Origin: Tetrahymena elliotti 4EA
Taxonomy: Eukaryota; Ciliophora; Oligohymenophorea; Hymenostomatida; Tetrahymenidae
Direction: 5' to 3'
Assembly: GCA_000231825.2 (NCBI GenBank)
Contig: JH720300.1
Location: forward strand, 800,480-864,479
Length of the DNA: 64,000 nt
A model generated the notes under the pieces. The model did not search any database. It was not told the origin of the DNA and worked only from the letters and a program-made list of their open reading frames with translations. Positions within the stretch are counted from its first letter, which is position 1. Every line of letters begins with the position of its first letter. Positions 1 to 13,016 of this stretch are shown here, one piece after another. Position numbers and translations under genes: made by a program.

Positions 1-55
1 NNNNNNNNNNNNNNNNNNNNNNNNNNNNNNNNNNNNNNNNNNNNNNNNNNNNNNN
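1..55. other. Run of N (assembly gap or scaffold edge)
   Basis: The first 55 positions are N. No telomeric GGGGTT/CCCCAA repeat follows, so the sequence alone does not show whether this is a chromosome end or an internal gap. Confidence 0.95.
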
Positions 56-3000
56 TTTTTTAATTTACATTTCTTTTTTACATGAAAATTTTATATTTAG
101 AAAATTCAAGTTTTACATTTTATTAATATATGTATAGGATTAGTAATGATTTCTCAGAAAAATATCTATTGTCATAACAATTTAACAATCAAAATAATAA
201 TTAAAATTGTTAAGCAATAAGACTAGAAAATAAGAAGAAATCATTAGAATCTATTATTTCTTTAACTAAGTCTATGACAATATTTCAGTTTTGTAAAAAT
301 ACTGATAGCTTGATGATATCTCTCTATCTATGCCATTTTTAGAAAAAAGCTATAGCTCAAAATAAAACTTACCTTTTCTTAAAATTTATTTTAATAAAAT
401 TAGTTCGAGTTATTATTTTTAAATTTTTTTGTGGCATTTAAAATACTTACCATATTCATTATTAAAATTTTTTAGAATAATAATAAATAAATTTACTTGA
501 CTGACAAAAAATGCTAAAAACATAATAGCTGCCATTCAATGAGAAGATTTTTGAAACAATTAGAAATAAATGTATTCTCCTTATAAAAAATACTTTATTG
601 TTAAAAAAATAGAGCCTTTCTCTAAATTAAAAAGAAAGCATTACACATAAATGAAGATTTAAAAATACGAATACTTTAAGTGTGTAACAAAAAAGGATGA
701 TAATATACATTACATTCAATATTACTTAGTAAAAACAATTAAAAAATACATATTTGAGTACATTTTTTCTTTATTTGTAATACATGACAAATAATTTTTT
801 CTTTTTGTTTGTTAGTCTTATCTTTCAATTATATGGTTATAAATACATTCAATATAAAAGATTGATTGGCAATTTTTTCAATTTCAATGCTTATTATAAG
901 AAAGAATCTATTTTGTTGCTGTTGTGAATATTTTGTAAGGAAAATAAAATACAAAACAAAATTTGTAAACAGTATTTTCTCTGTTGATTCAGGATTTATT
1001 TTAATATTTCATTATATAAATATTTAAAAAAGTTAATTTTTATTCTTTCAAAAAATGTATTTTTAATATTTCCTAAAATAGCAAAATAATGGGAGTAGTT
1101 GTCATGGAAAAAAATAATAATCTCAAAAGATTGAAGAAAAAAAAATTAATTCAAGTGGTTGTTGATAATAATAAACAAATAAACAGTAAATAGTAAATAA
1201 CATCAATAAAAATGAATTAAATATATACTTTATCTGTTTTTTAATTAAAAATTCAAATGAATTGAATATTATTGTTTGTTTATTAGTTACCATGTGAGTG
1301 AGTAAACATCAATTTTGATTTACTTTCTCTTATGGTTAAATAAGGAAATATAAATAAAAAATTAATGAGTAAGAAAGAATGATGATCAAAAATAAAGTTT
1401 TGTCAAGCATCTATTTATGTTATATTGATGAGCATACAAAATCTTTCTGATAGGATTTTTATTAAAATTTTTATAACGCTATATTTTTCAATTAGTAAGC
1501 TGGCTCGTTTTTTTATTTTAATTTAAATTTAGCACAAGTTGATTAGAACTACCCTATCTATTTATCATAACCTTAGTTTTATATTATATTTTTCCATAGG
1601 TTTTGAACTAACTAAACAAATGATTTAAAATACACAGCTTACTAATTTCTATCTAATTCTCATAAAATAAAATATTGTAACAACGATAATTAAGTTAATC
1701 ATTATATTATTTTCAAGAGTGTAATAACTCATAGGGTATTTTGAAATTGATTTCTTAGTTTATTAACTTTTCTATTTAAAAAAAATATTAAACACAATAT
1801 GACCCCTATACAAAATATTCAATTAAATTAACTAGAAAAATTCATAAAAAACTTACTTGCAAGCGCAATCCTACTTTTTGTATTGTTATTTTATCAAATA
1901 ATAAGCTAAATTACTAAGTTAGAAACAAATTTAGCTATAATTGTTTTTATTGTTAGGAATCAAGTTTCATTTATTTCCTAATATTCCTATCTACGACTAA
2001 TATTTATATTCTTTAGTTTATAATTAACTCAATATCTTTCTCCTTCCCCTTTATCTTTTTAGATAAAATTAAGTAAATTTTGAAAAGAACTAAAATAAAA
2101 CAACTTAACTAATTTTAAAATATATCTATTCTCAAATATAACTTACATCATTACATTAAAGATATTACAAAAACATTTTTGAGAACAGAATTTTGCTTGT
2201 AACATAATTATGAGAGAAGATAATAAAAAAAATATGGTGATGTTTCTTTTACTAAGCTAATTATTTAATGATCAATTAACACAAGATACAAGATGAAATT
2301 AAAGCCAAGAAATATTTAGTTTACTTTTATTAAAAAACATAAGTTTTTCTTATCTTACTTTAAGTAAACTGAATCAAAAAAGATAGATGTTATTCATTTG
2401 AGAAACTTTTCTTTTATTTTTGTTTTCTTCATCAGAAAAACCTTAAAAATTTCTAAAACGTTTATTATAAATTCATTCTCAGTAATTAAGCAAATATCAA
2501 GAGTATTAAAGCTGAGAAAGACATTATATTTAGAAAAATGAATTTTTGAAGTATTTTTTTAGTTATTTCATATTAAATTTTTAGTGGAATTCATATTAAA
2601 AACGTTAGTTTTCTATGAAGGGAAATGATAATATCCTATATTTAAAATGAAATTTAATGTAAGTTGATTAATATTTATGTATAATTAAAGAGAAAATAAT
2701 CATAAATCAAAAAGTGGCCTATTACCTAAAAATAAATTTTAATTTACAACTAAATCATAACTAGCCTCATAAATTGCATGACAAATAAAAAGATAATTAT
2801 TTATTTTCTCATTAAATTGTATCAATTAAATTTTAATTTTGAGCCATACAAGAAGGAAAGTATTTATCAAAAGATCATTAAGAACTATTTGTAAATAATT
2901 TGAATTACCTTCAAGTTTGTATTTTTAAACAAAATATTTACATCTTATTTTCATAAATATAAAAAATAAAAAGTTTAAAAAGAAAATATCTAAATTTCTT

Positions 3001-5907
3001 TAATTTGTATTTGCTTAGCTATATTAAATACCATCAATATTCTTCCAGCTAAGTAACTAAAAAAATGAAAGCAAATAGATGGATTCCACTCTTTTATAAA
3101 AAATATCTTATGACAATCATCACTTGAATATGTTTAAAAAAGAAATTAAAAGATATAAAAATTTTTAATGGAATAATATTAAAGAATCGGAAATAAAAAT
3201 CTTTTTATTGTATGGTTATTTTTGTCTTTAATTTAGTAATTAATCACAGTAAGAACCTTAAATAACAATTCTTCTTTCAAAACTAAGAAAAAAAACAAAT
3301 TATTTGCTTTCTTAAATTAGCAAATAACTCAAAAAGTTAATTTAAATAAATACAATCAAAATCTTCCAATAAAATCATTTTGCAAGTTATTTTATTCAAT
3401 GCTTAAAATAACAAATTAAACTATGAATAATATTAATTAACTATCAAACAGTTTCAGCAAGAATTTTTGTTAACAAGATTCCTTGAATATTATGTTTTCA
3501 AGAAAAAATATTGTTTGTTATCAGTTTCTGTTTCAACTGTAAACTCATCTTCAAATTTTAGAATTTTCTATGATAAATCTTTTAATTTACTTATTTTAAG
3601 TTAAAATGAAATTTAGCACTCAATACACTTAATGAATTAACTAATTTTACCTAAATCTAATTAAATTTCAATCAATTAATCTTTAATAATTTAATACAGC
3701 CACTAATTTTTTCTCAGTTTATCTGTAAGGCAAATTAATTTTTGGCTAATATAGCTTAATCTTATCTTTTTCAAAAGAATTAAACTATTCTTACATATTT
3801 ATTAAATTACACTACACTTAATAGATGTAATTTAAAATAAGCTAGCATCATATTTGGTTTTTTTCTAATTTGTTTTTGGTCAATTAAATCTAAAAGATAA
3901 TACATTTAAGATTAATTATTTTGAATAAAAAAAATATACATTATAAAATCAATTTAAAAAATTTATTTAAGCTATTTAAATCATATTTGATAAAGAATTA
4001 TCTGATTTTCATGGGCACTCTAAGAATAAATATAGTGCTTCTACTGTTAAAAATCAATAAGTTCAGAAAAATATACTTTTCTGATAATATATAAAAAATA
4101 ACAAAAAAATTTTTGATAACTTTAATTCTGTAATTAAATAAACTTCCTTATCTGCACAGTCAGTATAAACTGACAGAATCTATGAATTTGTATTATATAT
4201 TTATTGTTAATATTTGTATAAATTGATCCTAAATTCAATAAATTAATTTTTTTATTTGCTTGGTTAATTGTATGTGATACAAACTTTAAATATGTCAGAT
4301 AAATAAAATGATGATATTTTAATCAGACCAATCTAAAATGATGATCTTAAAGTTGAAGTTTTAAATTTTAAATTATTTTCAAATTTTTATTCTTGTACTA
4401 CTAACAACAAACAATAAACAAAATTTAATTATTTTAGGAATTTAAAAAATTGTTAATTAAATAAATTAAAAATCTTGTGAAAGTATCATCAATTTGATTA
4501 AAATTTTTTAAAGAATTTAAATTTTCAAATAATTTGAATACTAACTTAAAAAAAATAACAAAGTAGATATGCTAAAAATATTTAATATGGCTAGTAGTAA
4601 ATTGATACTTAATTAAATTAAAAGAATGATTTGGTTTTAATTATTGTGCTTCAATCTAAATTTACCTAAAAAAATGTTTATTTAGTCTATAAAATTGATA
4701 TTATAGGAAAAATATCATATTTTAAAGCTTAATAAGTTAAAAAATCTCCCTAAATTAATTTTTTTATTATTAGTTTTAAAAGAATATCTTGAATAAATAA
4801 ATAATTTGAATATATTGTATAGCTGTTAATTCAAACTTTAAAAATTACAATTTTAAGTAATTTTGAGTGGATAAAAACATTTAAAAAATAATAATTAATT
4901 AATTTTTTAAGTTTAAAATTAAATTTATTCAAAACTTTTGTTTATTCAGTATAAAAAACTCTTTTTATTACGAAATCCTTTTTTTTAAACAAATAGAAAT
5001 ACATAATATTTATTTTTAGATGAATATTTTTAAAATTCTAACAAGTTTATTAAACAAAAATCTTAATATTTAAATTATTTCATAAATTTGAGATATTTAA
5101 ATATATTTAAATCACATCAGTTCAAGTAATTTAATTTTAAATTTCTTATCAACTTATTAATAATTCAATGTGTTTAGAATGATCTTTTGTTTAGCTGTAA
5201 TACTTTCAGCATAAAAGTTGTTTTAAGCAATTTTGGTTAAAATAATAAAGTTTCATAAGGTTATCTTAATAAATATATTTATGGAGTTTTTGGATTAAAA
5301 GATCAATGTTAATCAAGAAGTATTTTCATATCAAAGTTATTTTCTTTTTTCAATTTTTAAAATAGAAAAATGAAATTCAAATTTTTATAATATAATACTA
5401 ATCTGATCAGCCAACTAATCACTGAAATATGAATACTTTTATATTAAAAATTAGAACTTTATTAAAGAAAAATATTTGATTGAAGCAATAAATTTATAAT
5501 TAGATAATGTAGATTATAAATGAACTAATAAATAATATTCAATAGAACAAAATCAATTAATGATAGAAAAAAAAAATACCATGAAATATTTATTTGATAA
5601 AAGTATGGAAATTTAACTACTTTTGATTTTTTTAAAAATTATTATAAAATGTGTATCGTTTGTAATTCAAAACAGTAAATTTAGAAAATAATAGCAAATT
5701 CTTTTTAGAGTAAATCGATTTAGAATTTTAGAAACTGAAATTTCGTATCTAAGCGCATTATGACATCACAAATAAACTTCATTTGCGTATTTATCATCAC
5801 TATTTATTCTTAATTATTTAAAAATAAATCCTCAATTACAAAAAAATTATATAGTGTTAAAAAAAATCTTATCAAAAATAGAAATAGGTAGAAATATAAA
5901 ACTTCAA
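56..5907. other. Long gene-free AT-rich stretch
   Basis: About 5.9 kb of extremely AT-rich sequence with scattered homopolymers. I found no convincing exon on either strand with the ciliate code, no RNA gene and no clear long repeat. One small perfect hairpin, GTCAGT-ATAA-ACTGAC, lies at 4159-4174. The last few hundred bases would hold the promoter and 5' UTR of the dehydrogenase gene at 5908. Confidence 0.6.
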
Positions 5908-7204
5908 ATGGAGAGAATTCAAACATTAAACAACTAAATTAGCAAGAACGATACTGCTGGATTAGGTTTAGGCAGATGGGTTATCAAGATGGCTGAAACT
6001 TTTGATTTCTAACCCACTGGCAAATCTTTAAAGGGTAAAACTGTACTTATCACTGGTGCATCAAGAGGTATTGGATTGGCTATTGGCAAGAAGTGTGCTA
6101 GAGATGGCGCCAATATTGTAATCCTTGCAAAAACTGCTGAAGCTCATCCTAAATTAGAAGGTATAAATAAGCATTCATCAATTTATTTGATAATTAGCAA
6201 AATTATACAAAAATAATCAAGCACTTTTTCTTCCATCATCATCATTTTTTTAAAAATGATATCAAATTGAAATTATTTAATCAAAAATAGGAACTATCTA
6301 TACTGCTGCTGAAGAAATCAAAAAGGCTGGAGGTCAAGCTCTCCCCATTGTTTGTGATATCAGATTTGAAGATCAAGTTAAAAATGCAGTTGAAAAAGCT
6401 GTTTAAACTTTTGGTGGTATTGATATTCTCATCAACAATGCATCAGCTATTAGTTTGACTGATACTCCTAACACTGACATGAAGAAGTAAGATATTCTTT
6501 TATTAAATATATTTAATTAAACATAAAAATTAATATAATATTTCAGGTATGATTTAATGCACTCTATCAACACTAGAGGAACTTTCTTAGTTTCTAAGTA
6601 TTGCTAACCCTATCTTAAATTATCTGAAAATCCTCATATTTTAAATATCTCTCCTCCCTTAAATATGGTATAAATTATTAACTTATTTGAGCAAGCATAT
6701 TATTAAAGAAAATAGAAAATATGAATGTGCTTTTACTCATTGACAATTATTAAATTTAATTTTATCATTAACAAAGGAAGCAAAATGGTTCGGACCTCAT
6801 GTTGCTTACACTATGGCTAAATTCGGTATGAGTATGTGTGTTTTAGGAATGAGTGAAGAGTTCAAGGATGAAGGAATAGCTGTCAACGCTTTATGGCCTC
6901 GTACTGCTATTGCTACTGCTGCTGTAAAGAATGTTTTGGGTGGTGATAATATGATGAAAACATCCAGAAATGAAGAAATTATGGCCGATTCCGCATATGT
7001 TGTCCTTACTTCTAAATCAAGATCTACTACAGGAAATTTCTTCATTGTAAATTATTTAAAACAAATTTTATTATAAAAACATAATTCTAAAAACCTTAAT
7101 AGGATGACGAAGTTCTTGCTAACAGTGGAGTTACTGATTTCAGTAAGTACAAATGTGACCCTAATAGCAAAGACTCTGAATTAACTCCTGATTTCTTCAT
7201 TTGA
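5908..7204 (+). CDS. HSDL2-like: Short-chain dehydrogenase, HSDL2-like
   Basis: Classical short-chain dehydrogenase/reductase closely resembling the N-terminal domain of hydroxysteroid dehydrogenase-like protein 2, which in animals is peroxisomal or mitochondrial and linked to fatty-acid metabolism. Exons 5908-6160, 6291-6486, 6547-6667, 6777-7046 and 7103-7204 sum to 942 nt (313 aa) and end in TGA. Motifs seen: cofactor loop TGASRGIG, the NNAS segment followed by AISLTDT, NISPPLN, and the catalytic pair YTMAK. Family-typical strings GTIYTAAEE, VNALWPRTAIATAA and a C-terminal PDFF are present. The SCP2 sterol-carrier domain of animal HSDL2 is absent, so this is the catalytic module alone. An in-frame ATG at 5989 (MAETFD) is an alternative start that would remove a 27-residue leader; I kept the upstream ATG because the frame is open and rich in coding-like codons. 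Substrate unknown. Confidence 0.93.
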
Positions 7205-7784
7205 AAAAATGAACAATAATAATAAAATTGAATTTTAAAATTTATAATTCTTATAATTTGTATATCTTTTCTGTCTCTCAAATTTATAAATTTTTTTTGA
7301 ATAGAATAGTTTAACCAATGCATTTTATCAGTGAAAATATTTCAACAACTAATTTTATATTCAAAAATTTTTTCAAAATTAATGTTTTAATCATCATTTT
7401 TTGGTTTAGATTATTTTTTAGTCACTTCAATCAAAACGAACTGATTATTTTTTTACTTTAAAGAATAATATGTTGGCACTAAAGTTTTTAGGAAAAAAAA
7501 ATTTCTTCTTGTGAATTAAATTAAAATTTTTATTGAGAAATAAGTTATTTAAATTAATAGCAGATTTTAGTCTTTTAAACTTAAAATATTTTAACTTTTT
7601 TCAACAGTTTATTTTTCTTTTTTTAAATTTTACAGCTCTTTATTTAATATTAGTTGAGAAAAATTTAAAATAGTAAAAAATTATATATATATATCAATCT
7701 AAAAGTATAATCTATCCTATTATGTAATAAATAAAATATGTTTTCCTATGTGTATTGAAGTCATTTTTTAATTATGTTTAACTA
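7205..7784. other. Intergenic
   Basis: AT-rich spacer after the dehydrogenase stop, including a short TA repeat near 7681-7693. The minus strand stays free of TGA for a long way here, in continuation of the LRR fragment, but the encoded residues are low complexity and do not look like protein. Confidence 0.5.
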
Positions 7785-8300
7785 GATCTGATATGTATGG
7801 AGCTGAGTATTCATTAAGATTGTTTGCAGAAAGCTTGACTATTTAAGTGTTCCTCAATGGTTAACATAAAGATTTCATATCCTCAGTATCTAGTTAATTG
7901 CAGGTCGAATCTACTAAATAAAGGTTTGGTAACTCTTTTAAAGCTTATGAAAGGGCAGATGCACCTTTGTCCCCAATTCGATTATTAGATAAATTAAGCT
8001 ATGTAATATTTTTCATATTTTACTCCTTATTTAACAAGGCAGGAATAATTTATTTTTTCATTTCAAAGTCTATGTAATCACTTTTGGAGTTTGCTTCTTC
8101 CTGTAACTTTTCAAAATCTTTCATTAAATTGTATGGCTTATTTTATCTTATGTTATTTAACATTATTCTGAGTTTATTCATCTTCTCAAGAACTATTTTA
8201 TAATTTTGAATTGTTATGATAAATTTTGGTTAACCAGAAGAAGGAACTTTAATAATAAATTATTTATTTGATTTGATTGTTTACGTTCTCAGATTATTTC
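7785..8300 (-). pseudogene. Leucine-rich-repeat (ribonuclease-inhibitor type) gene fragment
   Basis: Read on the minus strand with TAA/TAG as Gln, this stretch encodes at least two consecutive LRR units of the RI type: one around LNLSNNRIGDKGASAL (plus-strand 7960-8005) followed by LKELPNLYLVDSTCNQL, and one around VKLSANNLNEYSAPYISDL. An N-terminal part, roughly 8020-8300, is a charged helical segment (MKDFEKLQEEANSKSDY). I could find neither a start codon with a clean first exon nor a believable C-terminal exon: downstream the frame stays open but becomes low complexity, without further LRRs. It could be the remnant of a decayed LRR gene, or one exon of a multi-exon gene whose other exons I missed; a lysine/glutamate-rich open stretch near 8740-8830 (-) might belong to it. 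LRR coding is clear; the gene or pseudogene status is not. Confidence 0.55.
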
Positions 8301-9182
8301 AACAAATTATACTCTCTTTTTTTGTTTTTTTTTAATTTATATAAAATATTTGTGTGGATTCTCATTTTAAATTAGCTTTATTAAAAAAACTCAATAATTT
8401 ATTTTAGAGTTATTTTAATAAAAAAATAAATATTAAGTTATAAACTTATAAGATATTACTTCTTTGAATTCATAATTACCTCAATTAATTAATAATAATA
8501 ATTGCCTAATATTAATAAACAGAAGTTTTTTACTGACTTAGGTAGTCAGATTTAATTGTTAGGTTACTCAGTTTCCATAAACAGATTATTCTCTTTACTT
8601 TTTACTTTATTTATAGTAAATTTAAATTTCTTTTCTCTTTAGCATTGTTTGAATAAAAGAATGAATATCAACTGATAAATTTTTAAAGATAAAGTATTTA
8701 TTATAATAATTGTTTATTTAATATCAATAAATTCAAATTTTTTATCTAGTTAAGAAGTAATATTAGAAGTTTTAGTAGATTTGACAATAAGATTTATCAG
8801 TTTCTTTCAATGAATTATCCTCTTTTAGTTTTATTTTGTTGTATTTTTTCTTTGAATTTATTATTTTATTATAGCTTTATTATAAATTTTTTTTTATTTT
8901 AATATTCTCTCTTAACATAATAATAAATACTAACTAACAAATAATACTGTTGTTTATGATGATAATGATAATTGATTCAAATATTAGTAAATCAAAGTTT
9001 TTTATCTATTTCATTGATCAGAAATATTTAGATGTGTCTACATCAAGCATTTGAATGTTAATTATAATGTTTTGTGTCTAACATTTATTTCTGATGGATA
9101 AATTTGATTAGATTAGGGCTATTTGTTAATAATTTTTATAAAAATACAAAATTGAAAAGAAATAATTTCAGTAAAAACAATA
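8301..9182. other. Intergenic / possible upstream exons of the LRR fragment
   Basis: AT-rich. A short minus-strand open stretch near 8740-8830 looks faintly protein-like, but no splice structure could be fixed. The 3' part should contain the promoter of the vWA gene. Confidence 0.4.
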
Positions 9183-11450
9183 ATGAGTATTAACAACCAA
9201 AACAATATGAAGATTAATTTAATTAGCGAATTAAAAGCCATCAAGCCTGGAAATAAAAGAGATTTTATTTGTGGAGTTGAGCTAGAGCTTTTAAAAGATA
9301 TTAATAACAACGACTAAAGACAACCTGTAGATATCATTTGTTTAATTGATGATAGTGGATCAATGAAGGGTTAAAAAGCTTAGTTAGTAAGAAAATCTCT
9401 CAAATATTTATTGAAGATACTTCAGGAAGGAGACTAGATAAGTCTTATTTCATTTTCATCACGCTCTTAAATATTATGCCCTTTAACTAAAGTAAATGAT
9501 GAAAATAAACAACAAATTAAACAAGGTATTAAGAAAATAACTGGGAATGGAAATACTCTTGTTCTTCCTGGGTTTTAAGATGCTATTAAAATACTTGATG
9601 GAAGAGAGGAAAAAAGGGAACAAACTTTTATTCTTTTATTAACAGATGGAGATTTCAATGATGGAAATAATTAATTTGTTATGAAAGGAATTAATTAAAT
9701 TTTTGGTTAGTCTTCAAACCAAAAAGCTCCTTATATCTATGCTTATGGGTATGGAGATGACGTCAACCCAGACATACTTTAGGAAATAGCTAAAAAGTAT
9801 GAAGGAAAATACTGCCAGATCTCTAAAGTGAAACAAATAACTGATTGGTTTTTACTTTCTGTGAGTAGTTTTTTGAAATGCTCATGTAAAGAAATATCAA
9901 TTAAAGTAAAAGAAGAAAGAAAAGATTTAGTTTATATCAAATCAACTGTTGGAGGAGATATTATTTGGAGATAGTAGAATTATCAAACAAGAGATTTTGA
10001 AATCTATATCCCACTACTCATTCCTGGAGATAAAAAATGCTTTGTTTTTGAATGTTCTTTTGATTGCAACTCATCAATCAACATTCAAAATAACTAACAA
10101 ATAGTACTCAAAGCATAACTTGAATTCTAGCAAATAGAAAATAATGGATAAAAAAAATCTTTCACTTTATCTAGCAATCTTGCTATATAGCTTCTTAGTG
10201 ATGTAGAATAGTAAAGTAACCAAATGGAGATTGAGTCCAATAATAATGAAATAATAACCACTTAGTAAGAACCTTACTATGAAAATTTGATTGTTACCTT
10301 TTACAGAGGACTTGGAGGTAAAGCTATTAAAGAATCATCTGATATCATGCAATCTGAGAGGGATTTTACAAAAGCAAAAGAAATCCTAAATTCTTTTAAA
10401 AATCTTCTTAAATAGAAATGTGATAATTTCCTTAATAATGAAGGTATTTAACACTTACTCGAAGACATTGAAGAGGCCTTAGCTAGCTGTAACCCTAACA
10501 AATATGTCCGAGGACGCTTTTAAAAAATGAATGCAGTCCATGAAAGAAGAAGTCGCTCTAATTCCCATGAAGAAGACTGGAATTAAGAAAATGTAGAAGT
10601 TCTTCACAATTACAGAAATAAGCGTATTGTTCTTAGTGACTCAGATGATAGTGCCAGTAGAAGCCCTAGCAGATCAATCAGCAGGAGCCGTAGTGCTAAA
10701 AGAGCTTACAGATAAAATAGCAGAAGCAAAAGCAGAAGTTATGACAGGAGCAACAGTAGTTACAGTAGAAGCCTTAGTAGTAGCTCTAGTAAAAGCAGCT
10801 ACAGTAAAAACTCAGGTAGTAGTGAATCCTATGAAAATGATTAAAAAAAAAACAATTATAATTAAAGAAGTAATAGATTTAGAAGTTGTAATAGTAATAG
10901 GTCAAGAATTAACAATTAAGAATCAACTAGGAAATCAAGCTCTAGATCTTTGTCTAGCGAAAGGTAAACATAAATGAATTCTTATTGTTATTCATCTGAA
11001 AGTCTTCATTTTACCTCCCCTTCAGTTTCACCATTAAAAAAAGAAATTTCAATTGAAAAAAATTTAATTTAATCTTTTTCTGATAAAAAAAATATTTCAA
11101 ATTCTTCTTCATCTTCATAAAGTTCTTTTGATTCTTCCACTTCGTTAGATTCTTTAAATTCATCCTATTAATTTTAATAATCAATAAGTAGAAGCCATTC
11201 AAGAAACAGTCATGGATATTCACCTAGAAGAAATCATAATTACATCTTAAGAAAGAGAACCTCTTCATAAGAAAGAAAACGTAGTTTGTCTCCAAGAAGA
11301 AACAATAACTAAAGGTAATATTCAAACAGAAATAACTTTAAAAGTCAACATAGAAGAAGTTATAGCAGATCAAGATCTCATTCAAGGTCAAGAAGCCAGA
11401 GAAGAGAAAATAACAGAAACCAAAGGAGATTAGGACAGAGAAGATACTGA
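9183..11450 (+). CDS. vWA-domain protein with C-terminal Arg/Ser-rich (RS) region
   Basis: Single-exon gene, 2268 nt, 755 aa, ATG to TGA, full of in-frame TAA/TAG Gln codons. The N-terminal third is a von Willebrand factor A domain: the metal-site motif D-x-S-x-S appears as DDSGS at residues 56-60, followed by a threonine-containing loop (GNGNTLVLPG) and an acidic turn (LLLTDGDFNDG). The middle resembles the beta/helical segment that follows vWA in plant WAV3-like and bacterial vWA proteins. From about residue 470 the protein becomes an Arg/Ser-rich tail with many RS, SR and SRSRSH-type repeats, typical of SR splicing-related proteins. vWA domains usually bind proteins through a divalent metal; RS regions bind RNA-processing factors and are phosphorylated. 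Function not known; a nuclear scaffold is a guess. No signal peptide or TM segment seen. Confidence 0.88.
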
Positions 11451-13016
11451 TTGGTGAATAAAAGTTATTAACCATTTAAGCAAGGAGCATTCAAATATAA
11501 ATTGTAAGACTATATTTTGATATTTAATATTTTTGATGAAAAGAAAACATAAAGAAGAAAATGAGAAGAACCAATATTAAATAAGGAGATTGAGAAGTGC
11601 ATGAAGGTTATCAAACAAAATAGATGTGATGAGCTCTCTTTGAAAGGACACCATCTATCTATCTACCTACCTACCTACCAATCTATACGATTTACAAATG
11701 TAAACATTTGGTTCAATAATGAATTCTTTAATTAAAATTGTATTTAATTAAAATAAATATTTTTTTAAATAAAAATATTAAAGATAATCTTAATGAATTA
11801 ATAGTAAAAGATTATGTATTTGTAGATCGTATGAGTCATAATTTAGCCCAAAAAGCTAAAGTTGACTCCAAACGACACAAAAATAAAGCATAATTCTTTT
11901 CAATCAATCATTCATTAAATATTAAAACTTCTCATTCATCATAAAATCATCACTAATATTTATCAAATTATTGAAATCCTAACCATATACTATTTTATAT
12001 ATTAATTATAATAAATATTAATCTCCTTTTATTAGCTTGGTTGTTTGCTCTTTGGCCTGTCTGTCTGTTCTGTCTTTCCTATACTGATAGTTTATGAAAT
12101 TTTCAATTTATTGTTTTTAGTTGATTTCCTTTCAAATATTTTGTTTAATTTAATTAAGTTAATAATAGTTTGGTTTTAGTATTTTCTTTTATTTCAATAT
12201 CTATTTTTATTCAAATTTTAAATTATTGTTTTTTTGGTGTTCAAATTACTTTTACCTCAAATATTATTTATCTTTTTTTATCTCAATATTTTCACAGGTT
12301 TACTTTATTTTATTAAATTTCAATGAGAAATATCAGCTCTATAATAGTTTAATGTTTTTATCCAAATTATCTACTAACAAGGTATATAGAAATGAGCAGA
12401 TATACATTATTGTCTTATAATTATTAACATTAAGAAAATTTTTAATTTCATTCTAATCTATCTCTTTTACAATTTTTTCTTTCCTTGTAAAAAGTGCTTA
12501 AATAAAGTTTACACTCTAAAGAAAACATTTTTTACCAAGTTTAAAATTCTTGATTAATATTTTGAATTGCATAAAATTATGTTTTAATAACAATTCCTCT
12601 ACGTTCTATCTCTTTTTAAATTTTTTTTAAGTTTAAATTTGAAAGATTTTAGTAATGCTCATTACTTAATAATTGCTTCAATAGCTATAGTTGCTTACTT
12701 AATGGCCATACATGTTTTTTGAGAATATAAAATTCTTCGTTAATAATATTCGTTTAGATTGTTTTAGTTTGCATAAATGTTTTTAGTGGTATAAATTATA
12801 CGTATATGTATGACAAGAAAATAGATGAATATCAAAAGATAACAAAAATTTCTATAAGATTATGTTTAATTAAAAAAGAAATTATCATGAATTTAGTCAA
12901 AAAATAATTAAATAAGATTCACTTACTAAAAAATTTGATTAGAATTAAAGTAAAAAAAAGTTTAATTAATTGATTATAAATATATTAAAAAGAGATAAGA
13001 ATAAGTTTTTTTCTCT
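11451..13016. other. Intergenic with tetranucleotide repeats
   Basis: AT-rich spacer. A tetranucleotide tract (ATCT then ACCT units) lies at about 11651-11690, and a short TGTC repeat at about 12056-12073. A 64-codon standard-code ORF at 12226-12420 shows no protein features. No gene supported. Confidence 0.5.
11651..11690. repeat. ATCT/ACCT tetranucleotide tract
   Basis: Perfect ATCT units pass directly into ACCT units, about 10 units in all, downstream of the vWA gene stop. Simple microsatellite. Confidence 0.85.

Noticed and set aside
4159..4174. Perfect 6-bp hairpin as a terminator or RNA element
   Set aside because: Too small and isolated in AT-rich DNA; no neighbouring gene or T-run.
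7838..7912. tRNA-like stretch (GGTTAACAT, GGTCGAATC resembling D- and T-loop parts)
   Set aside because: Acceptor arms do not pair and no anticodon stem forms; the minus-strand LRR coding sequence explains the higher GC and the motif.
10627..10977. 116-codon plus-strand ORF
   Set aside because: Out-of-frame shadow of the RS region of the vWA gene, which is continuous in another frame with TAA/TAG as Gln.
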